64,000 nucleotides of DNA, from contig NZ_VJNO01000001.1 in the NCBI RefSeq assembly GCF_007096885.1, positions 372,001 to 436,000 of the forward strand, given 5' to 3'. Both the position numbers and the translations under genes were made by a program. This document shows positions 57,022-64,000 of this stretch, in pieces. The stretch's first letter is position 1; the number at the start of each line of letters is the position of its first letter. The stretch is from Streptomyces sp. 130 (GTDB taxonomy: Bacteria; Actinomycetota; Actinomycetes; Streptomycetales; Streptomycetaceae). Below the pieces are notes generated by a model. That model was not told the DNA's origin. It did not search any database and saw nothing but the letters and a program-made list of their open reading frames with translations.

Positions 57022-57090
57022 CCGACAGGCCGCCGACAGCCGGCCGACAGCCCGCTCGTCCCCACCGACAGCGGCCGGCACGGCCGACAG
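57022..57090 (-). promoter_or_regulatory. Heptamer repeats ahead of the DrrAB-type operon (SARP-like site)
   Basis: CCGACAG (CTGTCGG on the coding strand) occurs at 57022, 57033 and 57044, exactly 11 bp apart with 4-bp spacers, and again at 57065 and 57084. SARP proteins recognise heptameric direct repeats with an 11-bp period. The last copy also forms one arm of the panB terminator. The AfsR-like gene next door is an obvious candidate regulator. Confidence 0.5.
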
Positions 57091-57121
57091 CCCGCCGATG
57101 GGGGAAGTCGGCGGGCTGTCG
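57085..57121 (-). terminator. panB terminator
   Basis: Perfect 14-bp arms CGACAGCCCGCCGA / TCGGCGGGCTGTCG with a 9-base loop, 43 bases after the panB stop. Confidence 0.75.
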
Positions 57122-57163
57122 TCGTTACCGGTGGTGGTCGTCGTGGGGCGCGCCCCCGCGGCC

Positions 57164-58048
57164 TCAGTGGAAGGTGTGCTCCGGGGCCGGGAACGTGCCG
57201 CCGACGACCTCCTGCGCGTACGCCTTCGCGGCGTCGCCGAGGATCTGCCGCAGGTCGGCGTACTGCTTGGTGAAGCGCGGGACCTTGCCGCCGGTCAGCC
57301 CGACCATGTCGGTGTAGACCAGCACCTGGGCGTCGGTGTCCGGACCGGCGCCGATCCCGATGGTCGGGATGTGCAGGGTGCGGGTGACCTCGGCGGCCAG
57401 CTCGGCCGGTACGAGCTCCAGGACGACGGCGAACGCGCCCGCGTCCTGCACGGCCTTGGCATCGCGCAGCATCTGCTGGGCGGCCTCCTCGCCCCGGCCC
57501 TGGACCCGGTAGCCCATCGCGTTGACGGACTGCGGGGTCAGGCCGATGTGGGCCATGACCGGGATGCCGGCGTCGACCAGCAGCTTGATCTGCTCGTGGC
57601 TGCGCTCGCCGCCCTCCAGCTTGACCGCGCCGACACCGGACTCCTTGATGAGCCGGGTGGCGTTGCGCAGGGCCTGGACCGGGCCCTCCTGGTACGCCCC
57701 GAAGGGGAGGTCCGCGACGATCAGGGCGCGCTTGGTGCCCCGGACGACGGCGGCGGACAGGATGGCGATCTCGTCCATCGTGACGGGCACGGTCGTCTCG
57801 TAGCCGAGGTGGCAGTTGCCCATGGAGTCGCCGACGAGCATGACCGGGATGCCGGCCTCGTCGAAGACGGAGGCGGTCATCGCGTCGTAGGCGGTGAGCA
57901 TGGGCCACTTCTCGCCGCGGGCGGTGGCGGCGGCGATGTCGTGGACGGTGACCCGGCGGTTGCTCTTGCCCCCGTACAGCGACTTGCCGCTGTCGGAGGG
58001 GGGCCCCGCGGGGGTGGCGGACTGGTTCTGCGCAGCCTGAAGCGACAT
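57164..58048 (-). CDS. panB: 3-methyl-2-oxobutanoate hydroxymethyltransferase
   Basis: 294 aa. First committed step of pantothenate synthesis: ketoisovalerate plus methylene-THF to ketopantoate. TIM barrel with metal-binding [15 protein letters not shown], the Lys in AVKLEGG and the catalytic Glu in LELVPAELA. The N-terminal 35 residues are extra. The start is ATG behind GGAG (MSLQAAQNQ); an ATG seven codons upstream has no ribosome site. Confidence 0.95.
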   Translation of the reverse strand: MSLQAAQNQSATPAGPPSDSGKSLYGGKSNRRVTVHDIAAATARGEKWPMLTAYDAMTASVFDEAGIPVMLVGDSMGNCHLGYETTVPVTMDEIAILSAAVVRGTKRALIVADLPFGAYQEGPVQALRNATRLIKESGVGAVKLEGGERSHEQIKLLVDAGIPVMAHIGLTPQSVNAMGYRVQGRGEEAAQQMLRDAKAVQDAGAFAVVLELVPAELAAEVTRTLHIPTIGIGAGPDTDAQVLVYTDMVGLTGGKVPRFTKQYADLRQILGDAAKAYAQEVVGGTFPAPEHTFH

Positions 58049-58197
58049 GGCAGGTGGCTCCTTCGTCATCTCGAGGCGCCCTGACGGCGTCCCCGGACCG
58101 CTTCCATGGTGGCATCCCGGAGCCGGTCGCGGGAAGTGGGCCGCGCGGCCCGGCCCCCGGTCCCGCCCCCGGGCCCGCCCTCGGTAAAGAATTTACA

Positions 58198-58216
58198 ATA
58201 CGAGACGGTCTCGTAT
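58198..58216. promoter_or_regulatory. Perfect 19-bp palindromic operator
   Basis: ATACGAGAC-G-GTCTCGTAT, arms perfect, overlapped by TACAAT (58194-58199), a good -10, and ending 25 bases ahead of the MFS start. It fits a TetR dimer; the TetR gene downstream of the transporter is the likely binder. Confidence 0.7.
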
Positions 58217-58240
58217 CGCAATGCGTCTAGGCTGCTCCTC

Positions 58241-59845
58241 ATGTCCACACCCTCCGGCGCTCCCGCCGTGTCCCAGATACCGGAGGCGGTCCACCGCCGC
58301 CGCTGGGCGATTCTCGTGGTCCTGATGTTCAGCCTGCTCATCGTGGTGCTGGACAACTCGATCCTGAACGTCGCCGTCAAGACGATCGCCTCCCCTTCGC
58401 CCACCGGCATCGGCGCCACCCAGAGCGAGCTGGAGTGGGCGATCAACTCCTACACGCTCGTCTTCGCCGGCCTGCTCTTCACCGCCGGCCTGCTCGGCGA
58501 CCGCCTCGGCCGCAAGAAGGTCCTGCTCTTCGGCATCACCCTCTTCGGCGTCGGCTCCGCCCTCGCCGCCCTCTCCGACTCGCCCGGCCAGCTCATCACC
58601 TGGCGCGCCCTGATGGGCTTCGGCGCCGCCTTCGTCATGCCGGCCACGCTCGCCGTCCTGATGAACGTCTTCGAGCGCGACGAGCAGCCCAAGGCGATCG
58701 GCATCTGGGCCGGCAGCGTCGGCCTCGGCATCGCGATCGGCCCGATCACCGGCGGCCTGCTCCTCGAACACTTCTGGTGGGGCTCGATCTTCCTGGTCAA
58801 CGTCCCCGTGGTGATCATCGCCCTGGTCGCTATGGTCCTGCTGGTGCCGGACTCGAAGGACCCGAAGCCGGGCCGGCTCGACCCGCTCGGCGTGGTCCTC
58901 TCCATCATCGGCCTGGTGCTGCTGGTGTACGGCATCATCCGGGGCGGCGAGCTCGCCGACTTCACCGACGTCACCGTCCTCCTGCCGGTCATCGGCGGCC
59001 TCGCCGTCCTGGTGCTCTTCGTCCTCCACGAGAAGCGCAGCGCCAGCCCGGCCATCGACGTCTCGTACTTCAGGAAGCCCGCGTTCTCCGCCGCCGTCGC
59101 CGCGATCGCGCTGGTCTTCTTCGCGCTGATGGGCGTCACCTTCTTCTCCGCCTTCTACATGCAGAGCGTCCGCGGCTGGAGCGCCCTGCAGTCCGGGCTG
59201 CTGATCCTGCCGCTGGCCGTGGCCCAGATGCTCTTCGCGCCCCGCGCCCGGATCGTCGTCGCCCGCTTCGGCGCCCGCGCCGTCTGCACGGCGGGCATGC
59301 TGGCCGTCGCGCTCGGCCTGGCCGCCTTCGCCCTCTTCGACGCCGACACGCCGGTCTGGGTGATGTGCGTCGTCTTCTTCGTCCAGGGCACCGGCATGGC
59401 CCACGTCATGCCGCCGGTCACCGTCGCCGTGATGCAGGCCCTGCCGCGCGAGAAGGCCGGCTCCGGCTCGGCCGTCAACAACACGTTCCGCCAGGTCGGC
59501 GGCGCCCTCGGGATCGCCGTGCTCGGCTCGGTGCTGTCCACCGTCTACCGGGGCGACATCGAGGACCACCTCGGCGCGCTGCCCTCCGGGGCCCGGGACG
59601 CGGCGGGGGAGTCCATCGAGGCCACCCTCGCCGTCGCGGAGAAGCTGGGCCCCAAGGGCGCCCCGCTGGCCACCGCCGCGCACGACGCCTTCATGAGCGC
59701 CATGCACGTCACGGCCCTCGGCTCGGCCGCCGTCGCCCTCGTCGGCACGCTCGTCGTCGCCCTGTGGCTGCCGGGCCGCGAGCCCGCCGTGCGGCAGCCC
59801 GTCCGCGGGGAGGAGCGCCCCGCTCCGACGGGCGCCGGGCGTTGA
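58241..59845 (+). CDS. DHA2-family (EmrB/QacA-type) MFS drug transporter
   Basis: 534 aa, fourteen membrane segments. Family landmarks: [13 protein letters not shown] in helix 1, [13 protein letters not shown] in the 2-3 loop, and the helix-5 motif [12 protein letters not shown]. Proton-driven export of drugs or dyes. ATG start; a palindromic operator precedes it and a TetR gene follows in the same direction, a common arrangement of self-limiting efflux. Confidence 0.94.
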   Translation: MSTPSGAPAVSQIPEAVHRRRWAILVVLMFSLLIVVLDNSILNVAVKTIASPSPTGIGATQSELEWAINSYTLVFAGLLFTAGLLGDRLGRKKVLLFGITLFGVGSALAALSDSPGQLITWRALMGFGAAFVMPATLAVLMNVFERDEQPKAIGIWAGSVGLGIAIGPITGGLLLEHFWWGSIFLVNVPVVIIALVAMVLLVPDSKDPKPGRLDPLGVVLSIIGLVLLVYGIIRGGELADFTDVTVLLPVIGGLAVLVLFVLHEKRSASPAIDVSYFRKPAFSAAVAAIALVFFALMGVTFFSAFYMQSVRGWSALQSGLLILPLAVAQMLFAPRARIVVARFGARAVCTAGMLAVALGLAAFALFDADTPVWVMCVVFFVQGTGMAHVMPPVTVAVMQALPREKAGSGSAVNNTFRQVGGALGIAVLGSVLSTVYRGDIEDHLGALPSGARDAAGESIEATLAVAEKLGPKGAPLATAAHDAFMSAMHVTALGSAAVALVGTLVVALWLPGREPAVRQPVRGEERPAPTGAGR

Positions 59846-59875
59846 CGTTCCCGGCCGCGCGCGGGTGAACCTTTC

Positions 59876-59913
59876 GGGTGAACCGGGCCGCCCGCGCGCG
59901 GCCCGGTTCACCC
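59876..59913 (+). terminator. Strong hairpin between transporter and TetR gene
   Basis: Perfect 16-bp arms GGGTGAACCGGGCCGC and complement with a 6-base loop. It separates the TetR gene into its own transcript, at least in part. Confidence 0.7.
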
Positions 59914-59971
59914 CTCGGGCCGGCCCCCTTGCGCGTCGGCGAGAATCGGGGGCGGCGAAAGGTGGTTTCAC

Positions 59972-60634
59972 GTGCAGGCTCAGGCACCGGACGAGCGGTC
60001 CGGCGAGGCTCCCGTCCCTCCGGGACCCGGCGACGACCCCGAGCCGCGCCGGGGACGGCCGCGCAGTGCCGCCGCCGAGGCGGCCATCCTGGACGCCGTC
60101 GTGGAGCTGCTGGAGGCCGGTGAACCCCTCGCCGCGCTCTCCATCGAGCGCATCGCCCGCACCGCCGGGGTCGGCAAGGCCACCATCTACCGGCGCTGGG
60201 CCGGCAAGGAGGAGCTCTTCGTCGACGTGCTCCGCGCCATCGAGCCCCCGGAACCCGAGGTCTCCGGCACCGGCGGACTGAGCGACCTGCGCGTCCTGCT
60301 GGAGTCCATGCGCAAACGCGGTCTCGCCCAGCGCTCCTCCGTACTGCTGCACAACGTGTTCGCGCAGATGAAGAGCCACCCCAAGCTCTGGCACGAGTAC
60401 CAGTGCACCGTGGTCGCCCCCCGCCGCCTCGCCATGGTCGCCGCCGTCCGGCGCGCCGTCGAGGCGGGCGAGCTGCGGGACGACACGGACGTGGAGCTGA
60501 TGGACGACCTGTTCCTCGGCCCCATGCTCGTACGCACCATCCACCGGCCCGACGCGCCGCTGCCCGAGGACCTCGCCGACCGCATCATCGCCCTGGCCAT
60601 GGAGGGCCTGGCGCCCCGGCGCGGACCGATGTGA
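59972..60634 (+). CDS. TetR family regulator of the drug transporter
   Basis: 220 aa. HTH at about 57-80 (LSIERIARTAGVGKATIYRRWAGKEEL) and a TetR_C_11-like domain. GTG start behind GAAAGGTGG. An N-terminal Pro/Asp-rich tail of about 35 residues precedes the HTH. It follows the DHA2 pump and should bind the palindrome ahead of it. Confidence 0.9.
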   Translation: MQAQAPDERSGEAPVPPGPGDDPEPRRGRPRSAAAEAAILDAVVELLEAGEPLAALSIERIARTAGVGKATIYRRWAGKEELFVDVLRAIEPPEPEVSGTGGLSDLRVLLESMRKRGLAQRSSVLLHNVFAQMKSHPKLWHEYQCTVVAPRRLAMVAAVRRAVEAGELRDDTDVELMDDLFLGPMLVRTIHRPDAPLPEDLADRIIALAMEGLAPRRGPM

Positions 60635-60800
60635 TCGTTACGTCACAGCACACCGGAATTCACCTGGCTGCCGGAACTGCCGGAGCCGCCTCCCACGTCC
60701 TCGTGGCAGTACGACCGCCGCGGGCGGCTTGAAAGGCATCGCGCATCCCCTAGGGTCGGGGACGCGGCGATGTGTACGGCAAGGCAGTGAGGACAGCGCG
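60635..60800. other. Intergenic region
   Basis: 166 bases with no gene. A short promoter-like CCTAGGGT stands near 60750 and a GAGGACAG ribosome site before the next start. No terminator was recognised. Confidence 0.35.
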
Positions 60801-61829
60801 ATGGTGCAGGCGTACAGGGCGGACACCGGGAACGGCGTGGGACCGCAGCGCACCGGCTCCCGCTTCCGGGACCTGCGCGGGAGACTGGCCCGGACCCTCC
60901 GGGACCCCGGCGTCTGGCGGCGCGGGATCGTCCTGGCCTGCTGGTCGGTCCTGCTGACCCTCGTGATGGCCTTCCACGCCCAGATCCCCAACACCATCGG
61001 CAACCTGGGCAGCCTCACCGAGACGTTCCTGCCGTGGTTCGGCGTGCTCATCCCGCTGCTGCTGGTCCTGGGCCTGGTGCGCCGCTCGGCGACCGCCCTG
61101 GTGGCGCTGACGCTGCCGGTCGTGGTCTGGCTCAACATGTTCGGCGGCCTGTTCTTCGACAAGTCCGGCACCGGCGGCGACCTCACCATCGCCACGCACA
61201 ACGTCAACGCGGACAACCCCGACCCGGCCGGCACCGCCGACCAGGTCGCGGGCTCCGGCGCGGACGTCGTCGCCCTCCAGGAGCTGCCCGCCGGCAAGGT
61301 GGCGGCGTACGAGAAGGCGCTCGCCGGCCGCTTCCGGTACCACTCGGTGCAGGGCACCGTCGGGCTCTGGAGCAAGTACCCGCTCAGCGACACCCGCCCG
61401 GTGGACCTCAAGATGGGCTGGGTCCGCGCGATGCGGACCACCGTCGCGACGCCCGAGGGCCCCCTCGCGGTCTACGTGGCGCACCTGCCGTCCGTACGGG
61501 TCAAGCTGCACGCCGGCTTCACGGCCAACCAGCGCGACCAGAGCGCCGACGCCCTCGGCAAGGCCATCTCCCGCGAACCCCTGGCCCGCGTCGCCCTGCT
61601 CGGCGACCTCAACGGCACGATGAACGACCGGGCGCTCAAGGCGGTCACCTCGCAGATGCGCTCCACCCAGGGCGCGGCGGGCGACGGCTTCGGTTTCAGC
61701 TGGCCCGCGAAGTTCCCGATGGCCCGGATCGACCAGATCATGGTCAAGGGCGTCGAGCCGATGTCCTCCTGGACGCTCCCGGCCACCGGCAGCGACCATC
61801 TGCCGATCGCCGCCCGCGTCAAACTCTGA
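60801..61829 (+). CDS. Membrane-anchored endonuclease/exonuclease/phosphatase family protein
   Basis: 342 aa. Three N-terminal membrane segments (about 40-145), then an EEP domain outside the membrane: THNVNADN, LQELPAGK, VAHLPSVR, GDLNGTMND and GSDHLPIAA give the complete metal and catalytic set. Candidates are nucleases, phospho- or sphingolipid phosphodiesterases. ATG start (MVQAYRADTG). Confidence 0.9.
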   Translation: MVQAYRADTGNGVGPQRTGSRFRDLRGRLARTLRDPGVWRRGIVLACWSVLLTLVMAFHAQIPNTIGNLGSLTETFLPWFGVLIPLLLVLGLVRRSATALVALTLPVVVWLNMFGGLFFDKSGTGGDLTIATHNVNADNPDPAGTADQVAGSGADVVALQELPAGKVAAYEKALAGRFRYHSVQGTVGLWSKYPLSDTRPVDLKMGWVRAMRTTVATPEGPLAVYVAHLPSVRVKLHAGFTANQRDQSADALGKAISREPLARVALLGDLNGTMNDRALKAVTSQMRSTQGAAGDGFGFSWPAKFPMARIDQIMVKGVEPMSSWTLPATGSDHLPIAARVKL

Positions 61830-61953
61830 CGCAACGGGCCGTTTACCGGAAAGACCCACCTCTCTGCGAGACTTTGTTCCGTACGGGAACAAGGTCGCCG
61901 GCGGCGAAGCCGGTCCGCCGCCGTGCCCCCCTGAAGCGGAAAGGTCTCTCCTC

Positions 61954-63180
61954 ATGCCCCTGGCCCTGCTCGCGCTGGCCGTGAGCGCCTTCGGCATCGG
62001 CACCACCGAGTTCGTGATGATGGGCCTGCTGCCCGACGTCGCGGACGACCTCGGCACCTCCGTGCCCACCGCCGGCTACCTCGTGTCGGCGTACGCGATC
62101 GGGGTGGTGATCGGTGCCCCGCTGCTCACCGCCGTAGGCTCCCGCGCGCCGCGCAAGCGGATGCTCCTGCTCCTGATGGCCCTCTTCACCGTCGGCAACC
62201 TCGCCTCCGCGCTCGCCCCCGGCTTCGGCTGGCTGGTCGCGGGCCGCCTCCTCGCCGGTCTGCCGCACGGCGCGTTCTTCGGCGTCGGGGCCGTCGTCGC
62301 CTCCCGGCTGGTGCCCGAGGGACGCCGGGCGCGAGCCGTCGCCACGATGTTCCTCGGCCTGACCGTCGCCAACATCGTCGGCGTACCCGCCGCGACCCTG
62401 CTCGGCCAGCACCTCGGCTGGCGGGCCACCTTCCTGGTGGTCGCGGCCATCGGCGTCTGCGCGATGGCGGCCCTCGCCCGGCTCGTCCCGCAGATCCCCG
62501 TCGAGGCCCGGCAGGACGTGCGCCACGAGCTGCGGGCGCTCGGCAACCGGCAGGTCCTCCTCGGACTCCTCACCGCCGTCTTCGGCTTCGCCGGGGTCTT
62601 CGCGGTCTACTCCTACCTCTCGGCGATGACCACGAAGGCCATGGGCTTCGGCGAGTCCGCGGTCACGCCGGTGCTGGCGCTCTTCGGTATCGGCATGACC
62701 CTGGGCGCACTGGCCGCCGGCCCGCTCACGGACCGGGCGCTGCGCCCGACGCTGTACGGGTCGCTGGGCGCCCTCGCCGTCGTCCTGGCGGTCTTCCCGC
62801 TGGCGGCCCAGGTGAAGTGGGCGGCCCTGCTGATGGTGGTGCTGCTGGGTGCGGTGGGCTTCATGACGACCACGCCGCTCCAGATGCTCGTGATGAACAA
62901 GGCGAAGGACGCCCCCACCCTGGCGTCCGCCTCCAACCACTCCGCGTTCAACCTGGCCAACGCGGGCGGCGCGTGGCTGGGCGGCGCGGCGATCGCGGCC
63001 GGCTGGGGCTGGACGTCCCCCGCCCTGGTGGGCGCGGTGCTCGCCCTGGCGGGCCTGGCCATCGCGGTGACGGCGGGCGCGCTGGACCGGGACGCCGGCA
63101 CGTCGAAGGTGGTGGCGCGCCGGAATCCGGCCCGCCCGGCACTCGAGGACAAGACCTCGGCCGGAACGGCCCGCGACTGA
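61954..63180 (+). CDS. MFS transporter (AraJ/Cmx-like)
   Basis: 408 aa, twelve membrane segments: FGIGTTEFVMMGLLPDVADDL is the landmark first helix of sugar/chloramphenicol-type exporters. ASNHSAFNLANAGGAWLGG is typical near helix 11. The last 20 residues (RRNPARPALEDKTSAGTARD) are encoded by the first unit of the intergenic repeat tract, so the end of the protein seems to have been replaced by repeat DNA. ATG start. Confidence 0.93.
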   Translation: MPLALLALAVSAFGIGTTEFVMMGLLPDVADDLGTSVPTAGYLVSAYAIGVVIGAPLLTAVGSRAPRKRMLLLLMALFTVGNLASALAPGFGWLVAGRLLAGLPHGAFFGVGAVVASRLVPEGRRARAVATMFLGLTVANIVGVPAATLLGQHLGWRATFLVVAAIGVCAMAALARLVPQIPVEARQDVRHELRALGNRQVLLGLLTAVFGFAGVFAVYSYLSAMTTKAMGFGESAVTPVLALFGIGMTLGALAAGPLTDRALRPTLYGSLGALAVVLAVFPLAAQVKWAALLMVVLLGAVGFMTTTPLQMLVMNKAKDAPTLASASNHSAFNLANAGGAWLGGAAIAAGWGWTSPALVGAVLALAGLAIAVTAGALDRDAGTSKVVARRNPARPALEDKTSAGTARD

Positions 63181-63745
63181 CGAGCGCGGCCCACGGGATT
63201 CCGGCCCGCCCGGCGTGCGAGGGCGGAGGGGGCGGGGGTGGCCCGCCCCTGAGTAGCGGCGGCAATATCCGGCCCGCCCGGCGTGCGAGGACGAACCGGG
63301 CAGCAGCCAGCGGCGGCGGCAGCATCCAGCCCGTCCGGCGTTTGAGGACAGACCGGGCAAGGGGGGCCCGCACCTGAGCAGCGGCGGCGGCAGTATCCAG
63401 CCCGTCCGGCGTTTGAGGACGGACCTCGGCCCGGGGCGGGCCGCACCTGAGCGGCGGCGGCGACCGGCCACGAACAAGCCCGTCCGGCGTCCGAGGGGCA
63501 AGACCTCGGCCGGAACGGTCCGCGACCGACAGCTCAGACCGCCGGAATCCGGCGTGTCCGGCTTGCGAGGACGGACGGGGAGGGACGGTCCGCACCTGAT
63601 CGGCGGCGGCAATCTCCAGCCCGTCCGGCGCTTGAGGACGGCCCCCGGCCCGGGGCGGGCCGCACCTGACCGCGGCGGCGAGCGGCCACGAACAAGCCCG
63701 TCCGGCGCTTGAGGACGAATCCCCGGCCCCGGACGGGCTCACGCA
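63120..63745. repeat. Nine-copy intergenic repeat tract
   Basis: Core GCCCGTCCGGCGTTTGAGGAC, degenerate, begins near 63130, 63204, 63272, 63329, 63400, 63478, 63552, 63619 and 63696; spacing 57-78 bp. Between cores recur GGACCTCGGCCCGGGGCGGGCCGCACCTGA and GCGGCGGCGG segments. Such elements are scattered in Streptomyces genomes. The first copy is translated as the MFS C-terminus. No gene lies between 63181 and 63762. Confidence 0.85.
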
Positions 63746-63762
63746 GCAGAGACCCGCGGGCT

Positions 63763-64000
63763 TCAGACCGCCTCGCGCCACCGGTTCGTGATCGGCAGCC
63801 GCCGGTCCTTCCCGAACCCCTTCGGCGAGATCTTCGTCCCCGGCGGGTACTGCCGCCGCTTGTACTCCGCCGTATCCACCATCCGCAGCGTCTTCGCCAC
63901 CAGCGCCCGGTCGAACCCGGCCGCGACGATCGCTTCGAACCCCTGGTCCCGGTCCACGTACAGCTCGAGGATGCGGTCGAGCACGTCGTAGTCCGGCAGC
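63763..64000 (-). CDS. nadE: NAD+ synthase (glutamine-hydrolysing), 3' end
   Basis: Only the C-terminal ~78 residues are in the window; the gene continues beyond base 64000. [35 protein letters not shown] and [16 protein letters not shown] are the conserved end of glutaminase-fused NAD synthetases. It makes NAD+ from deamido-NAD+, ATP and glutamine or ammonia. Confidence 0.93.
   Translation of the reverse strand, partial: LPDYDVLDRILELYVDRDQGFEAIVAAGFDRALVAKTLRMVDTAEYKRRQYPPGTKISPKGFGKDRRLPITNRWREAV

Noticed and set aside
63120..63745. CRISPR array
   Set aside because: Units are degenerate and spacers are themselves repeated; there is no conserved direct repeat with unique spacers, and no cas genes.

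Overview
The window is 64 kb of very GC-rich DNA from a Streptomyces chromosome. The evidence is the codon bias, the frequent GTG starts, DasR-type operators, a gamma-butyrolactone synthase (AfsA) homologue, an AfsR/SARP-type regulator, mycothiol- and F420-dependent enzymes, and an actinobacterial class A RNase P RNA. Most of it reads as ordinary chromosomal backbone in short operons, interrupted by a few scars of mobile or competition DNA.

Left part (1-11.5 kb): an ABC-2 exporter pair, a secreted-type propeller-like hypothetical protein, then a tightly coupled Nif3-like / zinc-ribbon / RNase H-phosphatase operon, eda, yaaA, an RNB ribonuclease, a TetR regulator, a Uma2 nuclease-like gene and rnpB. 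From 11.5 to 14.0 kb is an accessory island: a frameshifted tyrosine-integrase remnant and a decapitated polymorphic toxin (Hint domain plus nuclease domain) that keeps its immunity gene. The DNA there is visibly less GC-rich.

Middle (14-42.5 kb): a mycothiol-dependent isomerase-like protein; a TetR-controlled NTF2/hydrolase pair; a divergent chitinase / chitin LPMO pair with DasR-type operators; a MerR-TipAS regulator with a glycosyltransferase; a second cytochrome b convergent with a second cytochrome oxidase subunit I/IV pair; an AfsA homologue; two intergenic repeat tracts; PhoD; a Bcr-type MFS pump; an Rsm22-like methyltransferase; a dimethylargininase; a primase-polymerase-like protein; and an EfeOBU ferrous-iron uptake operon with an extra lipoprotein gene under a DtxR-like iron box.

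Right part (42.5-64 kb): regulators and oxidoreductases, methionine aminopeptidase, an F420:NADP reductase, a site-2-protease-like protein, an orphan Imm21 immunity gene beside a scar of two broken genes, a giant AfsR-like regulator facing a DrrAB-type ABC exporter, panB, a TetR-controlled EmrB-type pump, an exo/endonuclease-phosphatase, another MFS pump, a nine-copy intergenic repeat tract, and the 3' end of nadE.

The most interesting signals are: (i) heptamer repeats at an 11-bp period, the layout SARP proteins recognise, in front of the DrrAB-type operon that lies next to the AfsR-like gene; (ii) the orphan toxin-immunity cassette; (iii) the AfsA homologue with an autoregulator-element-like half-site and no receptor gene; and (iv) repeat tracts that have become part of, or grown out of, the ends of coding genes.
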